Assembly: GCA_963555705.1 (NCBI GenBank) | Contig: OY743182.1 | Location: 50,968,592-51,032,591 of the forward strand | DNA length: 64,000 nucleotides | Direction of reading: 5' to 3' | From: Ligustrum vulgare | Lineage: Eukaryota; Streptophyta; Magnoliopsida; Lamiales; Oleaceae | Shown: one piece after another, positions 34,365 to 45,169 of the stretch | Position numbering within the stretch: position 1 is the first letter of the stretch | Layout of the letters: each line of letters starts with the position of its first letter | Translations under genes and position numbers: made by a program | Notes under the pieces: model-generated | What the model was told of the DNA's origin: nothing | The model's input: the letters and a program-made list of their open reading frames with translations, nothing else | Databases searched by the model: none

Positions 34365-37300
34365 AGTTATACTTAGAAATATATTTAGAAAAATTTCTAA
34401 AAAATTACCAATAATCGAACCTAGAGTATATAATTATAAATCTAAAGATTTACCAAATAATAGTCATTGACATTTAATAACTGAAACATATGAAAAATTT
34501 ATACCATTTATACTATTAGGAGAAGGAGGATTTGGAGAACATAAACAATTAAATTGGACAAATTTATTTTTATTAAATAAATTAGGAATAAGTTTAGATA
34601 AAACAACAAAACAAAACTTAGAACAAGCAAAAAACCCAGAACAAGTTTAAGAAATTATCAATAATTTACTATTAGAAATAAGACAAATGATAAAAATAAC
34701 TAATGATTATAAAGATATAAACAAAAATATACCCACACATATTAGAAGTAAAGCAATATGTAAATAATCTATCAAAACAATTAATAACCTTAGAAAACCA
34801 AATTAAGCAAATAACTGATAAAATAAATAAAATAGAAAATATGGTAGGAGTATATGAAAACCCAATAGAAATTACAGAGCAAAAAACTAATATAGAACAA
34901 ATAAATATGGTAATAACAATTAAAGAAGAAGAAATAGGGAAAAATGATTTACATAAAAAGATTAGATAATATATAACAAAATATTGAAATTGTAAACCAA
35001 AATATAACAAAAATATATGATGAAATGGAAAAAAGAAAACCTACAAGAATAATAACTGACAAAGAATTTAAAGCTATCAATAGATTAAAAATAAATATGA
35101 TTACTGAACAAATAGAAAAATTTATGGAAAATCCTAAAGAAGGTAGAGAAGATTACATAACAGAATAAAATTATATAGAAAAATTTAAAAATCTTAAAAT
35201 AGAAAAAATTAATATGAATGAACAACAAAGAGCTTTAGTACCAACATGACAAAATACACTAGAATATATACAACAACTAGGAACTAACCAAGTTAAAAAA
35301 GAAAATACAAGTAATACTAATCCACAAAATATACCAGAAACTTATATGAATAAAAAACAAAATCAAAATTTTAAAACAAATAATCTTATACCACAACAAA
35401 AATATTACACCAAGCCAAATAAAAATTATCCTATAGAATATACACCATGGAGAAATATGTAAACACAAATTAGTTCAGAAGGAAGATGGATAGATTTAGG
35501 ATGTGTGCAAGATGTAGATCATGAATTAGAATTATGGATGAAATCTATGGCTATGATGGCCTATATTAGAGAATTAACAGGAAAACAATTACAATTAATG
35601 TTAGAAAAAACATTTATAGGAACCACTGCAAGATGTGGGGAAATTTAACAGAAACTTATATAGGACAAGTTAGAGGAAATGACCAAGATGAAATAAGAAT
35701 TATTTTAAGCAGATATGAAGATGCATTAAAAAGAGAATATACCTTAGTAATAGACAGAGATGCCAAAATTAGCTCAAAACAAAGAAATAGATATTTATTA
35801 GAAAATCTATCAATATGTGATATGTGTTACTTTAAACAATTTGCATGTGAATTTAGAGAATATTTTGAAAAGACAGAATATAATCAGGAAACATATGGTA
35901 TGAAAATTATGAACCAAATATTCTTTAAATTACCAAACCTATGGAATTTAGAATTATTTAAGGACTGGAAAAAAATTAGAAATACCATCAAGTAATAATA
36001 GTCTAGGAGCAAGAATACAATTTATAGAAATGAGACAACAAGAAAAATGTATGGAAGCAAATAATATGATAAAATTCCATAAAACAAGTAAAAAATCATT
36101 ATGCCGTGATAAATTACAATATAAACCAACCCAATGAGGATGTCATCTAGAAAAAAAATATAAGAAAAAGAAATATTATAGAAGAGATAAATTTAGAAAC
36201 AAATTTAAAAAATTCAATAAATACAAAAAGCCATATAATAAAACATTTAAAAGGTATAGAGTGCCATATAAGAGATATTTAAGGCAAAAACAAAACAAAA
36301 CAAAAACATACCCTAAAAATCCTAGAAAATGTAAATACTATTCATGTGGAGAAGTAGGACATATATCTCCAGAATGTCCTAAGAAAGATAAAAAGAAAAA
36401 TGTGATGTATATCTCATTAATAGAAAAAGGAAATTACAACTAATAACCTATTGAACAAGAAGAAGAATGAGAAGAAATTCATGAAGATGAAGAAATTTAT
36501 GAATTAGAAGAACATGAAATAATAAATATAGTAATTGAATTAGAATCTTCAGAAGAAAGTGAATCTAATGAATCTAGTGAAGAAGAATATTTATATATAA
36601 ATATGATTAGACAAATTAGTGAAAAATGTACATCTAAAGAATATGAATACCAATTAGAAGAAAATGAAGAACAACTAAATGAAAGATTAATATTTAATCC
36701 TAAAATGTATGAAAGATCTTAAAATCAAAATTAGATGTAGAACCAAAAGAAATATTTAATTTACCATTTTGACAGAAAAACAAAGAAATAACATATGTAG
36801 CAAGAAACCATAGTCACCCTATAGACATAAGAGATACTACAGGAAATACATTAATACCTATAATAAATGAAGAAATTATAAGATAAGAAATAAACCTATT
36901 GAATCCTGAACTAAAAGGAAAAATAAAGAACATATATTTAGGAGCCGTACAAATTATAGCATAAGCTTATTTCAGAGAAGGAATAGATACACCTATAAAA
37001 TTCTATACTATGGATGATAGAATTGTAAGTTCAGTACAAGATGCTCTAATATGAATTGTAACAGGAAACTTAATGTACCAAAAAGTAAAATTTACAATAA
37101 GATCAAATTTCAGCATAAGTATGGGAGAACAAAAAAATAAAATAAAGCCTTAACATTATATTACAGATTAAGAGGAATAGACATGGAATCAGGAAGTAAA
37201 ACTATAAGTTTAACTATTAGAACAATATATGCTTTTACTAGTAAACATGAAATCAAAATTAAGAATGCAACGAGAACACATATAATAGAACCCATATTTA

Positions 37301-37380
37301 AAAATTTATTGGAATACAAACCAGCTAAAGAAAATCCAAGAAGATATAGAAATAGATTTCAATCAAGCTAGAAGATTAGT
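34365..37380 (+). pseudogene. Pararetroviral ORF1: capsid, zinc knuckle, movement protein
   Basis: Broken by many stops and frame changes. The first 1.1 kb encodes lysine/asparagine-rich helical segments (34500-35200). The capsid domain runs about 35465-36000, best seen at 35633-35995 (RYLLENLSICDMCYFKQF, LPNLWNLELFKDW). A zinc knuckle follows at 36330-36377 (CKYYSCGEVGHISPEC); where the canonical first cysteine of CX2C belongs the codon reads Tyr, leaving a CX4C spacing. An acidic stretch lies at 36450-36600. The 30K-type movement protein core is at about 36740-37280, with YLGAVQIIA, REGIDTPIKFYTMDDRI and MYQKVKFTIRSNFSISM. No intact start codon could be fixed. Plant pararetroviruses use these domains to encapsidate DNA and to pass through plasmodesmata. 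Confidence 0.75.
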
Positions 37381-37384
37381 AAAT

Positions 37385-39847
37385 ATGGAGAAACCACAAA
37401 TAGAATTTGGAAGAATACCAATTAGCCTAAGAAGAAATACTAGTACAAGATCATTACCTGAATTAGAAAATAGAAATGATTCAGAAAAACTAATAATGAC
37501 AAAAATAAATAGAAAAATACCAATAATGAATCTATCTAAAAGAAATGAAACAAAACAATTTGAAGTTATGATAGAAATTAGAATAAATAGAGAATGGAAA
37601 GAGCAGAAAGTATGAATAGATACTGGAGTAACTGTATCTCATATAAAAGAAAACATAATAGGAGATTTAGAATTTAAAGTAACAAATAATCCAATTCAAA
37701 TACAAGATTATTTTGAAAATATTCATCCCATGGATACTTATATAGAATTACCAATAAAAATAAATAAAAGAAATGAAATAATCATAAACATGTACACATA
37801 CAGGAAAGATAAATACGAAATTATTATTAGGAACAGACTTCTTAGAGCAAGTAAAACTATATTACATAAAAGATGATATGATGCTATTAACAATACAAAA
37901 TGAGAATTTAGTTATACTAAGGTTATTATGAACAAAATACAAGGAGGAAGAAAACATATTTACATAATTATCATGCATTGTTTGATACAGGAGCATCATC
38001 CTGTTTATTTAAAGAAAATGTATTACCCCAAAAAATGTGGAGTAATAAAAAAAAAATAATGAAGAAAGAGTAATACTTGCAGGATTTGATGGAAGCACAA
38101 ACCTAATAACTAAAGTAGTAAGGAATGTTAAAATACAAATAGGAAAATATGAATTACAAATACCTTATGTATATCAATTTGATGATATGCCAGGGGATAT
38201 ATTATTAGGAAATAACTTCATAAAACAATATTATCCAATAACTATTGATGAAAAAGTTATACTTTTATCTACCCCTTGTCACCATATAGTAATAGCAATA
38301 AGAATTAATGATCCTTATTGTATAGAAAAAATGCCTCATATAGCAGCTCAGCGTAGTGAGGATAGACAAAAATTAACACAAACAACGCAATTTATGCCTA
38401 ATAAAAATAGAATAAATCTAGTATAAGAACATTTTGATCAAATAGTAATAAAACATATTACAGAAAAATTATTAAAATTATCAAGAGATAATCCTTTGAA
38501 AAAATGGCACATAAATAAACATATGGTAAAAATTATATTAAAAGATGACAATAAGATTATTAATGTAAAACCAATTAAACATACATCAAAAGAATTACCT
38601 GAATTTGAAATGTACATAAAAGAAATGTTAGAAAAGAAATTCATTAGAGAATCTAACAGTAAACATAGTAGTCCAGCATTCATTGTAATAAAACATTCAG
38701 AACAAAAAAGAGGAAAATCTAGAATGGTAATTAATTATAAAAGGTTAAACACTTATACAAAAGAATTAAAATATCCAATACCAGACCAACTTGTATTATT
38801 TAACCAAATTAGAGGAAAGAAATATTTCTCTAAATTTGATCTTGAATCAAGATTTTATCATATTATGTTAACTGAAGAATCTAGACATTTAACAGCTTTT
38901 ATGGTACCACAAGGATTTTATGAATGAAATGTATTACCTTTTAGATTTAAAAATAGTCCAAGAGAATTCCAAAGGTACATGGATAAAATATTTAAAGATT
39001 ATTATCATTTTATTACAGTATATATTGATGATGTTCTTATTTACTCTGAAACTAGACAAGACCACCTAAAACATCTTAATATTTTTATTGATATTGTAAG
39101 GAATAATGGAATTATATTATCATCTACAAAAATGGAAATAGCTAAAGAAAAAGTAGAATTTTCGGGATCTATAATAATCCAAGAAGGAATAAAACTCCAA
39201 AAACATATTAGTACAAAATTACAAGAATTTGACAATCATATAAAAGATAAAACACAATTACAAAGCTTTTTAGGATTTGTAAACCAGACTAGAAAATATG
39301 TACCTAACTTAGCAAAATATTTAATCCCATTACAAAAAAAAACTAAAAGGAAAAACTAGATGGACACCATGGTCTAAAGATGGAGAAGAAGAAGTACAAA
39401 AAATTAAAGACCTTTGTAAAGATTTGTCAGAATTAGAATTACCCAAAAAAAGAATGTGATTGGATTATAGAAATCGATGCATGCGAAACAGCATGGGGAG
39501 CAGTACTTAAATATATTTATCCAAATGAGGATGAGGAAAGGATTGCACAATACACTAGTGGCAGTTTTACTCAAACTAATTATCATATAAATGAAAAAGA
39601 ATTATTAGCTGTAAAATTTGTTATTAAAAAGTTTGAATTATTTATTATTACTACAAAATTCAAAATTAGAACTGATAATACACAAGTCAAATATTGGTTA
39701 ACTAAAGAATTTGATCCAACTATTGCAAATAAAAGGTTAATTAGATAGCAAGTAGAACTTAACCATTATGATTTTGAAATTATTCATATTAAGGGTACTG
39801 ACAATGTTATTACAGATTATTTATCAAGACATGGAAGACATACATAA
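37385..39847 (+). pseudogene. Pararetroviral ORF2: two proteases, RT, RNase H
   Basis: Decayed by stops and frameshifts. Retropepsin-like module 1 (about 37550-37920) has IDTG (37618-37629) and, in another frame, LLLGTDFLEQ (near 37826). Module 2 (about 37960-38300) has FDTGASSCLF (near 37981) and ILLGNNFIKQYY (near 38198). The reverse transcriptase follows at 38496-39359: SRMVINYKRLN, KYFSKFDLESRFYHI, a TGA at 38925-38927 where the family has tryptophan, then YIDDVLIY at 39021-39044. A frameshift near 39350 leads to the RNase H (about 39460-39847) with IIEIDACETAWG, SGSFTQTNYHINEKELLAV and an internal TAG at 39746-39748. The last 17 bases overlap the next gene. Confidence 0.8.
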
Positions 39848-40934
39848 GAAAGTAGAAGAAATTAACTTGGCCATGGGTCAAATGAATATCAACTATTCAA
39901 ATCTATTCAACCATGTGAATACTTGCATGGCGCAGATTGTACAAATTAACAGTGAACTAGCCTTTTACAAGTCAATGGTTAATTCTCTTGAGGAAATGTA
40001 CAAAGGAGGATCTCAATCTTCTCCAGTGAAGAATTTATCTGTAGGACTTCCTATTGAGGAAGAAGTATCTAATGTATCAATTATTGGAAGTTCATCTTCC
40101 AAAGCCAATAGCAAAACTATTGAACCATCTAAAGAAATTCTTTTAGAAGCTGCGAAGAAACCAGCAGTCGTAACAAAGGAACTATCAGAAAAGGAGAAAG
40201 TTATAAAGAAACTAGAGACTTTCTTGAAGTATGTGGAGTATCTAAATAAGAGGACAAAAGAAGGAGAATGGCTAAGGACAATTAGCCATCAAAAAATTAA
40301 TAAAGCAATTATTTTTTCAGGAGCAGAACCAAGAACAGTCAGGGGGGCTGTTTGATCAAGGACTTATTCAGTGCATCTACCCTAGCAAGGATATGAAGGA
40401 AATATCATTATTACCTAATTCTATCAAGGCAGCAGTTAAAACATATTTTGGAATTACAAAAGCTGAAAAGATCTATGTCAAGATTTACTCAGCCATTCCA
40501 GAATTTATTGATGAAGAATTTCTAAGAACATAACATATTGTAAAACTTGGAGTAACTAGCAAAGCTATTCTTTCAGAACCAGAAATTAAACCATTTAACA
40601 AAGAAGAACAGATACAAGCTATCCAGAAAAAAGGGCATTGAGATTTAGAGTCATGCATACTGAATTAAGGGATACCCTTACACAAACTAATGTTTGGGTA
40701 TATGAATCTAATGATGACAAATTATTAATTTACAGCATTGTAAGAATTAATCAAGGTAATTGTCAATTATGGAAATTAAGAGAATATGATGAGAATATAA
40801 TTGTCAGTAATTTGGATCTTAGCAAAGGAGCCTATGAATATCTACATCAACTAATGGAGGTAGAAACGGGTCACAAGTGTAATAATTGTGTGGACCTACT
40901 CAACTACAATGAAGATAAAGCCTACCTTGTCTGA
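39831..40934 (+). pseudogene. Pararetroviral ORF3, transactivator position
   Basis: ATG at 39831 overlaps the RNase H stop by 17 bases in another frame. The N-terminal half is a predicted coiled-coil (EEINLAMGQMNINYSNLFNH, then KVIKKLETFLKYVEYLNKR). The frame is lost at 40353 after a frameshift near 40330, resumes as ITKAEKIYVKIYSAIPEFI, and ends in a further frame at 40638-40934 with GHKCNNCVDLLNYNEDK before the TGA. The position after reverse transcriptase and before the promoter is that of the transactivator/inclusion body gene of cavemoviruses and caulimoviruses, but I see none of that protein's best known motifs, so the role is inferred from position. Confidence 0.55.
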
Positions 40935-41059
40935 ACATGAATTATTCAAGGCATGGGGGTACAGACCCATGTGAAATTTTAGAAAAGCAATAGAAATTAT
41001 TGTAACTTTAGCTTTACTTTATCTACTTTAATTTTCAGCCAAGTATGTAAAAGATAGGG

Positions 41060-41160
41060 AATATTATATTGTTCCCCAACTTTGCTTTTACCAACTATAA
41101 AAGGAGGAGTCTCTCATCATTGTAAGCATCAGAAAATCATATTGGTTTTCAGTAATAAAA
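41060..41160 (+). promoter_or_regulatory. Pararetroviral pregenomic promoter and poly-A signal
   Basis: TATA box CTATAAAAGGAGG at 41095-41107 followed 50 bases later by AATAAA at 41154-41159. In caulimovirids the pregenomic RNA starts about 30 bases after the TATA box and ends at a poly-A signal just past the start, giving a terminally redundant RNA. The same spacing is seen here. Confidence 0.75.
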
Positions 41161-41827
41161 ATCTATATTCTCTCCATCTATTGTCTTTCTTTTCATTCTT
41201 AGTTCAAAATTTTATTTCATCAAACCAATCAAGAAACAATTAGCAGAAGGTATGAGTAACTAAACTTCACATAGATATATATATATATGAAGTCATAAAA
41301 TAGTTAGTAATACTATATTTATTTATGAGTCCATAAGTTTATTCTTTATAAAACTTTTGTTAAAAGAGTACATCCAGAGGTAGGAAACGAAGCTGGATTG
41401 TGCTGAACCTCTTTGAAGTGTTTGTTTAAGTGTTAAACAGAAAGTGTTGGAGTAAGTCTTTCAATCATTCTTTAATGCGTAAGTCTTTCAAACAGCAACG
41501 ATCTCCTATGGAGATATGTTTAATACTTAGATAAATAACTGAAGAGTATTTGGTCAAAAATCTTTAAAATCAGATTTACGAAGAAGCGTGATGGATTCAT
41601 AGATAGAAAGAAGTATTATTAATTATTTATGGTGGATTATATATCGTCTTTTTTTTATTGATATTATCCAAGTACTGTTATCATAATTTTAAATTTATCA
41701 TTTTGCTTATAATATCTCTTACATGTTTTTATATATGTTGAAAATTTATTTTTACTATTTCAAGAATTAACTATTTGAAGAGGATTTGAATTAATAGCCT
41801 AAATTTAAATATTTAGTTTTATAATTT
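41161..41827 (+). other. Pararetroviral leader region
   Basis: About 670 bases between the poly-A signal and small gene A, without a long open frame, as expected for a caulimovirid leader. Contains a short (AT)n at 41276-41288. Confidence 0.5.
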
Positions 41828-42163
41828 ATGAATTCAGAACATTTAATAGAATTAAATCCTTCATAAGTAAACGACTTTAAGTATTTAAGAGAAGAAACAA
41901 TTAAACAATTAGAAATTATAAGAGAAGATTTAGGAAGATTTTATAATTTATTAGACTACGCAATAAAAGAACCCTCATTTACAGATTTTTCACAATTTAC
42001 TAGAATTATAATAAATAAATGAAGAATAATTAGTGATTTAGAGAAAAAAATTGAAGAATTAAATATAATTATTGAAGAAAAAAGTTTAACATATAATAGT
42101 ATATATTACACATTTTATGTAAATAATAAATTTAGAGATATAGACATAATATCAGAAAACTAA
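41828..42163 (+). pseudogene. Pararetroviral small gene A
   Basis: 111 codons from ATG to TAA with two internal stops (TAA after NPS, TGA after IIINK). Helical, charged: FKYLREETIKQLEIIREDLG and SDLEKKIEELNIIIEEKS, so a coiled-coil is likely. It would precede small gene B in the circular genome. Family not recognised. Confidence 0.5.
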
Positions 42164-42190
42164 AAGAATTATAACTAGAATGATAATATA

Positions 42191-42991
42191 GTAATTGTAC
42201 ATTCAAATTTTTTGTCTTTTAGCAGTTAGTACAACTGTTAGTACAGTTTGTTTTGTTAGTACATATAGCAAGGTCCATACAATTTATTTAATAAATTCAT
42301 AAATTTCCTATGACCTTAATAAAATCAATAGAGTAATTGAAACCCATAATAATGTGAAAAAGTTGCTGGTCCTCCGTCGGCACATGAGACCTTAGTGTTA
42401 ACAAACAATTATTATATTATATTATATTATCAGATTCAAATGTGAAAAAATGAATTATTCCTATTGCTACAAGTCAAATCCTCCAACATCAGCAAAAAGG
42501 GTTTTCAATTTAGTACTTATTACACACTTCTTGCACCATTATCATGATCCGATTCTTGTCAAATCCCTTCATTCTATTCAATTCATCGCACTAGTAGGAG
42601 ACAATCGCAAGCAAAGAAGATATATTGCCGTCAAGAAAAATACGTGAATTTCAGTATTACGCAAAGACGAAATTAAAAAAAATTGATTTCTCACCATATA
42701 AACATCATCAAGATTCAATAAAGTCATAGTGATCAATTAGAATTTGGAAAATGCATAATAATATTCAAAATGAATCCACAAAAGAGGCTTACACATTTCA
42801 GACAGGCAATAAAAAAATGCATCAATATTAGAGTTTCGACTATTTTTAGGTAGAAAATCTATGGGTAAATTTGTCATTTCACTTCACAAACAGGTAATTA
42901 GTGCCATATTAATACTACTCATACCTGTCATATATTGAAGAAATAACTCATTTCGACCATCATTCTCTTCTGCTTCTCATACATCATACTC
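42191..42991 (+). promoter_or_regulatory. Spacer and upstream region of the CLE gene
   Basis: Non-coding. A (TTATA)n stretch at about 42408-42432. The bases before the start codon are C/T-rich (CATTCTCTTCTGCTTCTC), suggesting the 5' leader. No unambiguous TATA box. Confidence 0.4.
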
Positions 42992-43252
42992 ATGAAAATT
43001 CATTTTTCCTACATTTCATTGCTGCTAGTCATGGTGGTACTACTCGCCGTCTGCCACCGCTCGACTGGCCGCGACATCCACAGAGCCGCCATTCAAGCCA
43101 CCACAGAGGTACCTACAACAAAGTTACAATCCCATTTTTCATGGTATTCATCAGTACAAGCTCCCAAGAAATCCAGAACTCTAGAGGATGATACGAGTTT
43201 CGGAGTTTCCGCTCGTAAAGTACCAGGAGGGTCGAACCCTTTACACAATTGA
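42992..43252 (+). CDS. CLE-family signalling peptide precursor
   Basis: An 86-residue single-exon gene. CLE precursors enter the secretory pathway and release a 12-13 residue peptide that binds leucine-rich-repeat receptor kinases (the CLAVATA1 family) in the apoplast to control meristem, vascular or root development. Residues 1-26 are a signal peptide: MKIHFS, a hydrophobic core YISLLLVMVVLLAV, then CHRS. The middle is variable. The last 12 residues, 75-86, are RKVPGGSNPLHN directly before the stop codon, matching the CLE consensus R-x-V-P-x-G-P-(N/D)-P-x-H-N at nearly every position. Position 7 is Ser instead of Pro, the residue that is hydroxylated and arabinosylated in CLV3. The precursor length is typical. 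The frame is intact, so it is probably functional. I cannot assign it to one Arabidopsis CLE. Confidence 0.88.
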   Translation: MKIHFSYISLLLVMVVLLAVCHRSTGRDIHRAAIQATTEVPTTKLQSHFSWYSSVQAPKKSRTLEDDTSFGVSARKVPGGSNPLHN

Positions 43253-44209
43253 GTAGCTTCTTTATGGTTCCAACAGCTCTTGGATCACACAAGAAGTTTT
43301 GCAATCAATAGTGAGAACTTTAGATCAGCTTTCCCAGTTTTCTTTTCCATGTAGAAATGTATGATGATAGATTTTCTTTCTGGTTTTTGTTGTATACACA
43401 AGTCAAAGATGCATACATACTAGATGAATTATACAAGATATAGTTAAGATATTTCTTATAAATATCGATAAATTCGAAATATTTATGCAATAGTTTCTTT
43501 CTTTAGTAGCCATGATCTCGATATAAGATGCGTACAAGATACAATTGATTGTTTCAATTTTGCCAAGTTATACTGTTTAATACTGTTTACCAAACATACC
43601 CTTAGACCTTACACCCCGACTAGCCGTTCCGGCAAGACTTGCTGTATCATTCTTGGAGCACTGGGAGGGCCACATGGGATATGATCCTTATAATTAATTG
43701 TATGAACATTATAATATACCTTAAACAATGTCTTTCCTGTAGAAGTCAAACCTTGGAACTATGAGCATAACTTCATATATACAGTAATATAGAGCCAGGT
43801 ACAAATCCATCGAAGCAGTTGTGTCAATGAACCGGACCGAGTTGGATGGCTTACTTACATGCCTGTGCCGGTTTAGGTGTTGTATGAATCCCATCCCGAG
43901 GTGGGCAACACAGGGACCCGAAATCGCCTGCTTACCGGCACGGATAGATCCAGGTTTTGTGGCGGGCCGCCACATTTCTCTGTGGCCTGCAGGTCCTTCC
44001 CGAGGAGTCCAGAGCGAGACGGCCACGGGGACCAAATATTTGATGTCCCTGGCTGGGAGTACTTAAATCATATACAGATACTGAGATACACAATGATGTG
44101 TATTATTTCTACTTATACCTTGAGGTCTTACCAAGTCTAAGAAACAATGGCCGAGAGAATAGAACTCATCCAGATTCAATCTGCTTCCCTACTCAGTATA
44201 TCATGCATA
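43253..44209. other. CLE 3' region and unassigned GC-rich block
   Basis: The CLE transcript probably ends within 200 bases. 43600-44060 is conspicuously less AT-rich than its surroundings (for example GGACCCGAAATCGCCTGC, GGCGGGCCGCCAC), like LTR leader sequence, but I find no LTR ends or recognisable protein. Confidence 0.4.
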
Positions 44210-44406
44210 CACTACAAGAAAAACTACCTTTTGCAGCGTTTGTTGAGTGTTGCAAATCTCAATATTGTCATAGAGCAAAAACTTAAGGCAACGTTTTTTG
44301 AGTGTTGCAATAGAGCTTTTGCAACGTTTTTTGAGTGTTGCTGCCGTAGATCATTTCGCAATGTTTTTAAGTGTTGTCGTAGCTTTTAACCCAATCTTTT
44401 GCAACA
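44210..44406 (+). mobile_element. Left end of an outer CACTA transposon
   Basis: Starts CACTACAAGAAAAAC and is followed by subterminal repeats of the type TTTTGCAACG + TTTTTTGAGTGTTGC (44231, 44291, 44316, 44360 and onward). The repeats continue right after the inner element at 56316. This is the terminal structure of an En/Spm-type element that received the inner insertion. Its right terminus was not found in the window. Confidence 0.8.
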
Positions 44407-44429
44407 TTTCACTACAAGAAACAAGGCTT

Positions 44430-44850
44430 ATAGCGACGACACATGTCGTCGTTGAATCCAAAATTGTCGTCGCAATTACCCTACTGCGAGGACAACGTCG
44501 TCTCTAAAAGTCGTTGCAGCAGGTTCGTGCCTGTTGCATTTTTGCAACGACAAAATTGTCCTCGCTGTTGATCACCTTACAACGACGAAAATTGTCCTCG
44601 CCGTTGATCATCCTACAACGACGAAAATTGTCCTTGCCGTTGATCATCGTACAACGACAACAATTGTCCTCGCTGTTGATCACCCTACAGAGACGACAAT
44701 TGTCCTCGCTGTTGCTCATCCTACAGAGACAACAATTGTCCTCGCTATTGACCTAACTACAGAGATGACAATTGTCGTCTCTATTTACCTAACTACAGAG
44801 ACGACAAATAGTGTCGTTATTTATAAAATAACACCGACGACTCATGTAGT
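44430..44850 (+). repeat. Left subterminal repeat array of the CACTA element
   Basis: Around eight units of about 36 bp with core CTACAACGACGAAAATTGTC followed by CTCGCCGTTGATCATC, grading at the right to CTACAGAGACGACAATTGTC. In En/Spm the subterminal repeats are the binding sites of TNPA. Confidence 0.9.
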
Positions 44851-45169
44851 TGCCATAGATTAATTTTCATTTGTTTTTATAAAATAGATAATTTGTTAAA
44901 TATTCTTCTAATTAAATTAAAATAAATTACATAAAAAATTGATTTTAACGAATTAATCATTAAAAATCAAATATCATAAAACATCGAATGTAATATTAAA
45001 ATCCATAAAATATCGAATATAACATTAAAATCCTTGAAATAAAAATTACACAAATACCAAAAAAGAGATCCTAAGGATCGCCCAAGAACTCATCTAAATC
45101 ATCGCCTGCAGGAGGTTGATCATCTGCTGGAGTAGGCTGATCCTCGACTCGATGTTGGGAACGTCGCAT

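Larger units (their letters stand above)
34041..42190 (+). mobile_element. Endogenous pararetrovirus, permuted full-length copy
   Basis: A decayed caulimovirid genome about 8.15 kb long. In order: small gene B (34041-34313), tRNA-iMet primer-binding site (34349), capsid protein with zinc knuckle then movement protein, two retropepsin-like domains, reverse transcriptase and RNase H, a third gene overlapping the end of the second, then promoter and poly-A signal (41096-41159), a roughly 700-base leader, and small gene A (41828-42163). Because the viral genome is circular, joining the right end (after gene A) to the left end (before gene B) would give one genome, so this is a permuted monomer. 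A capsid-then-movement order is, to my knowledge, that of cavemoviruses and solendoviruses. All major genes carry stops and frameshifts, so the copy itself cannot encode intact proteins. Extremely A-rich, unlike the flanks. Confidence 0.85.

Noticed and set aside
43721..44066. Overlapping open frames on both strands in the GC-rich block
   Set aside because: None resembles a protein I know and they overlap each other; open frames are expected in less AT-rich DNA.
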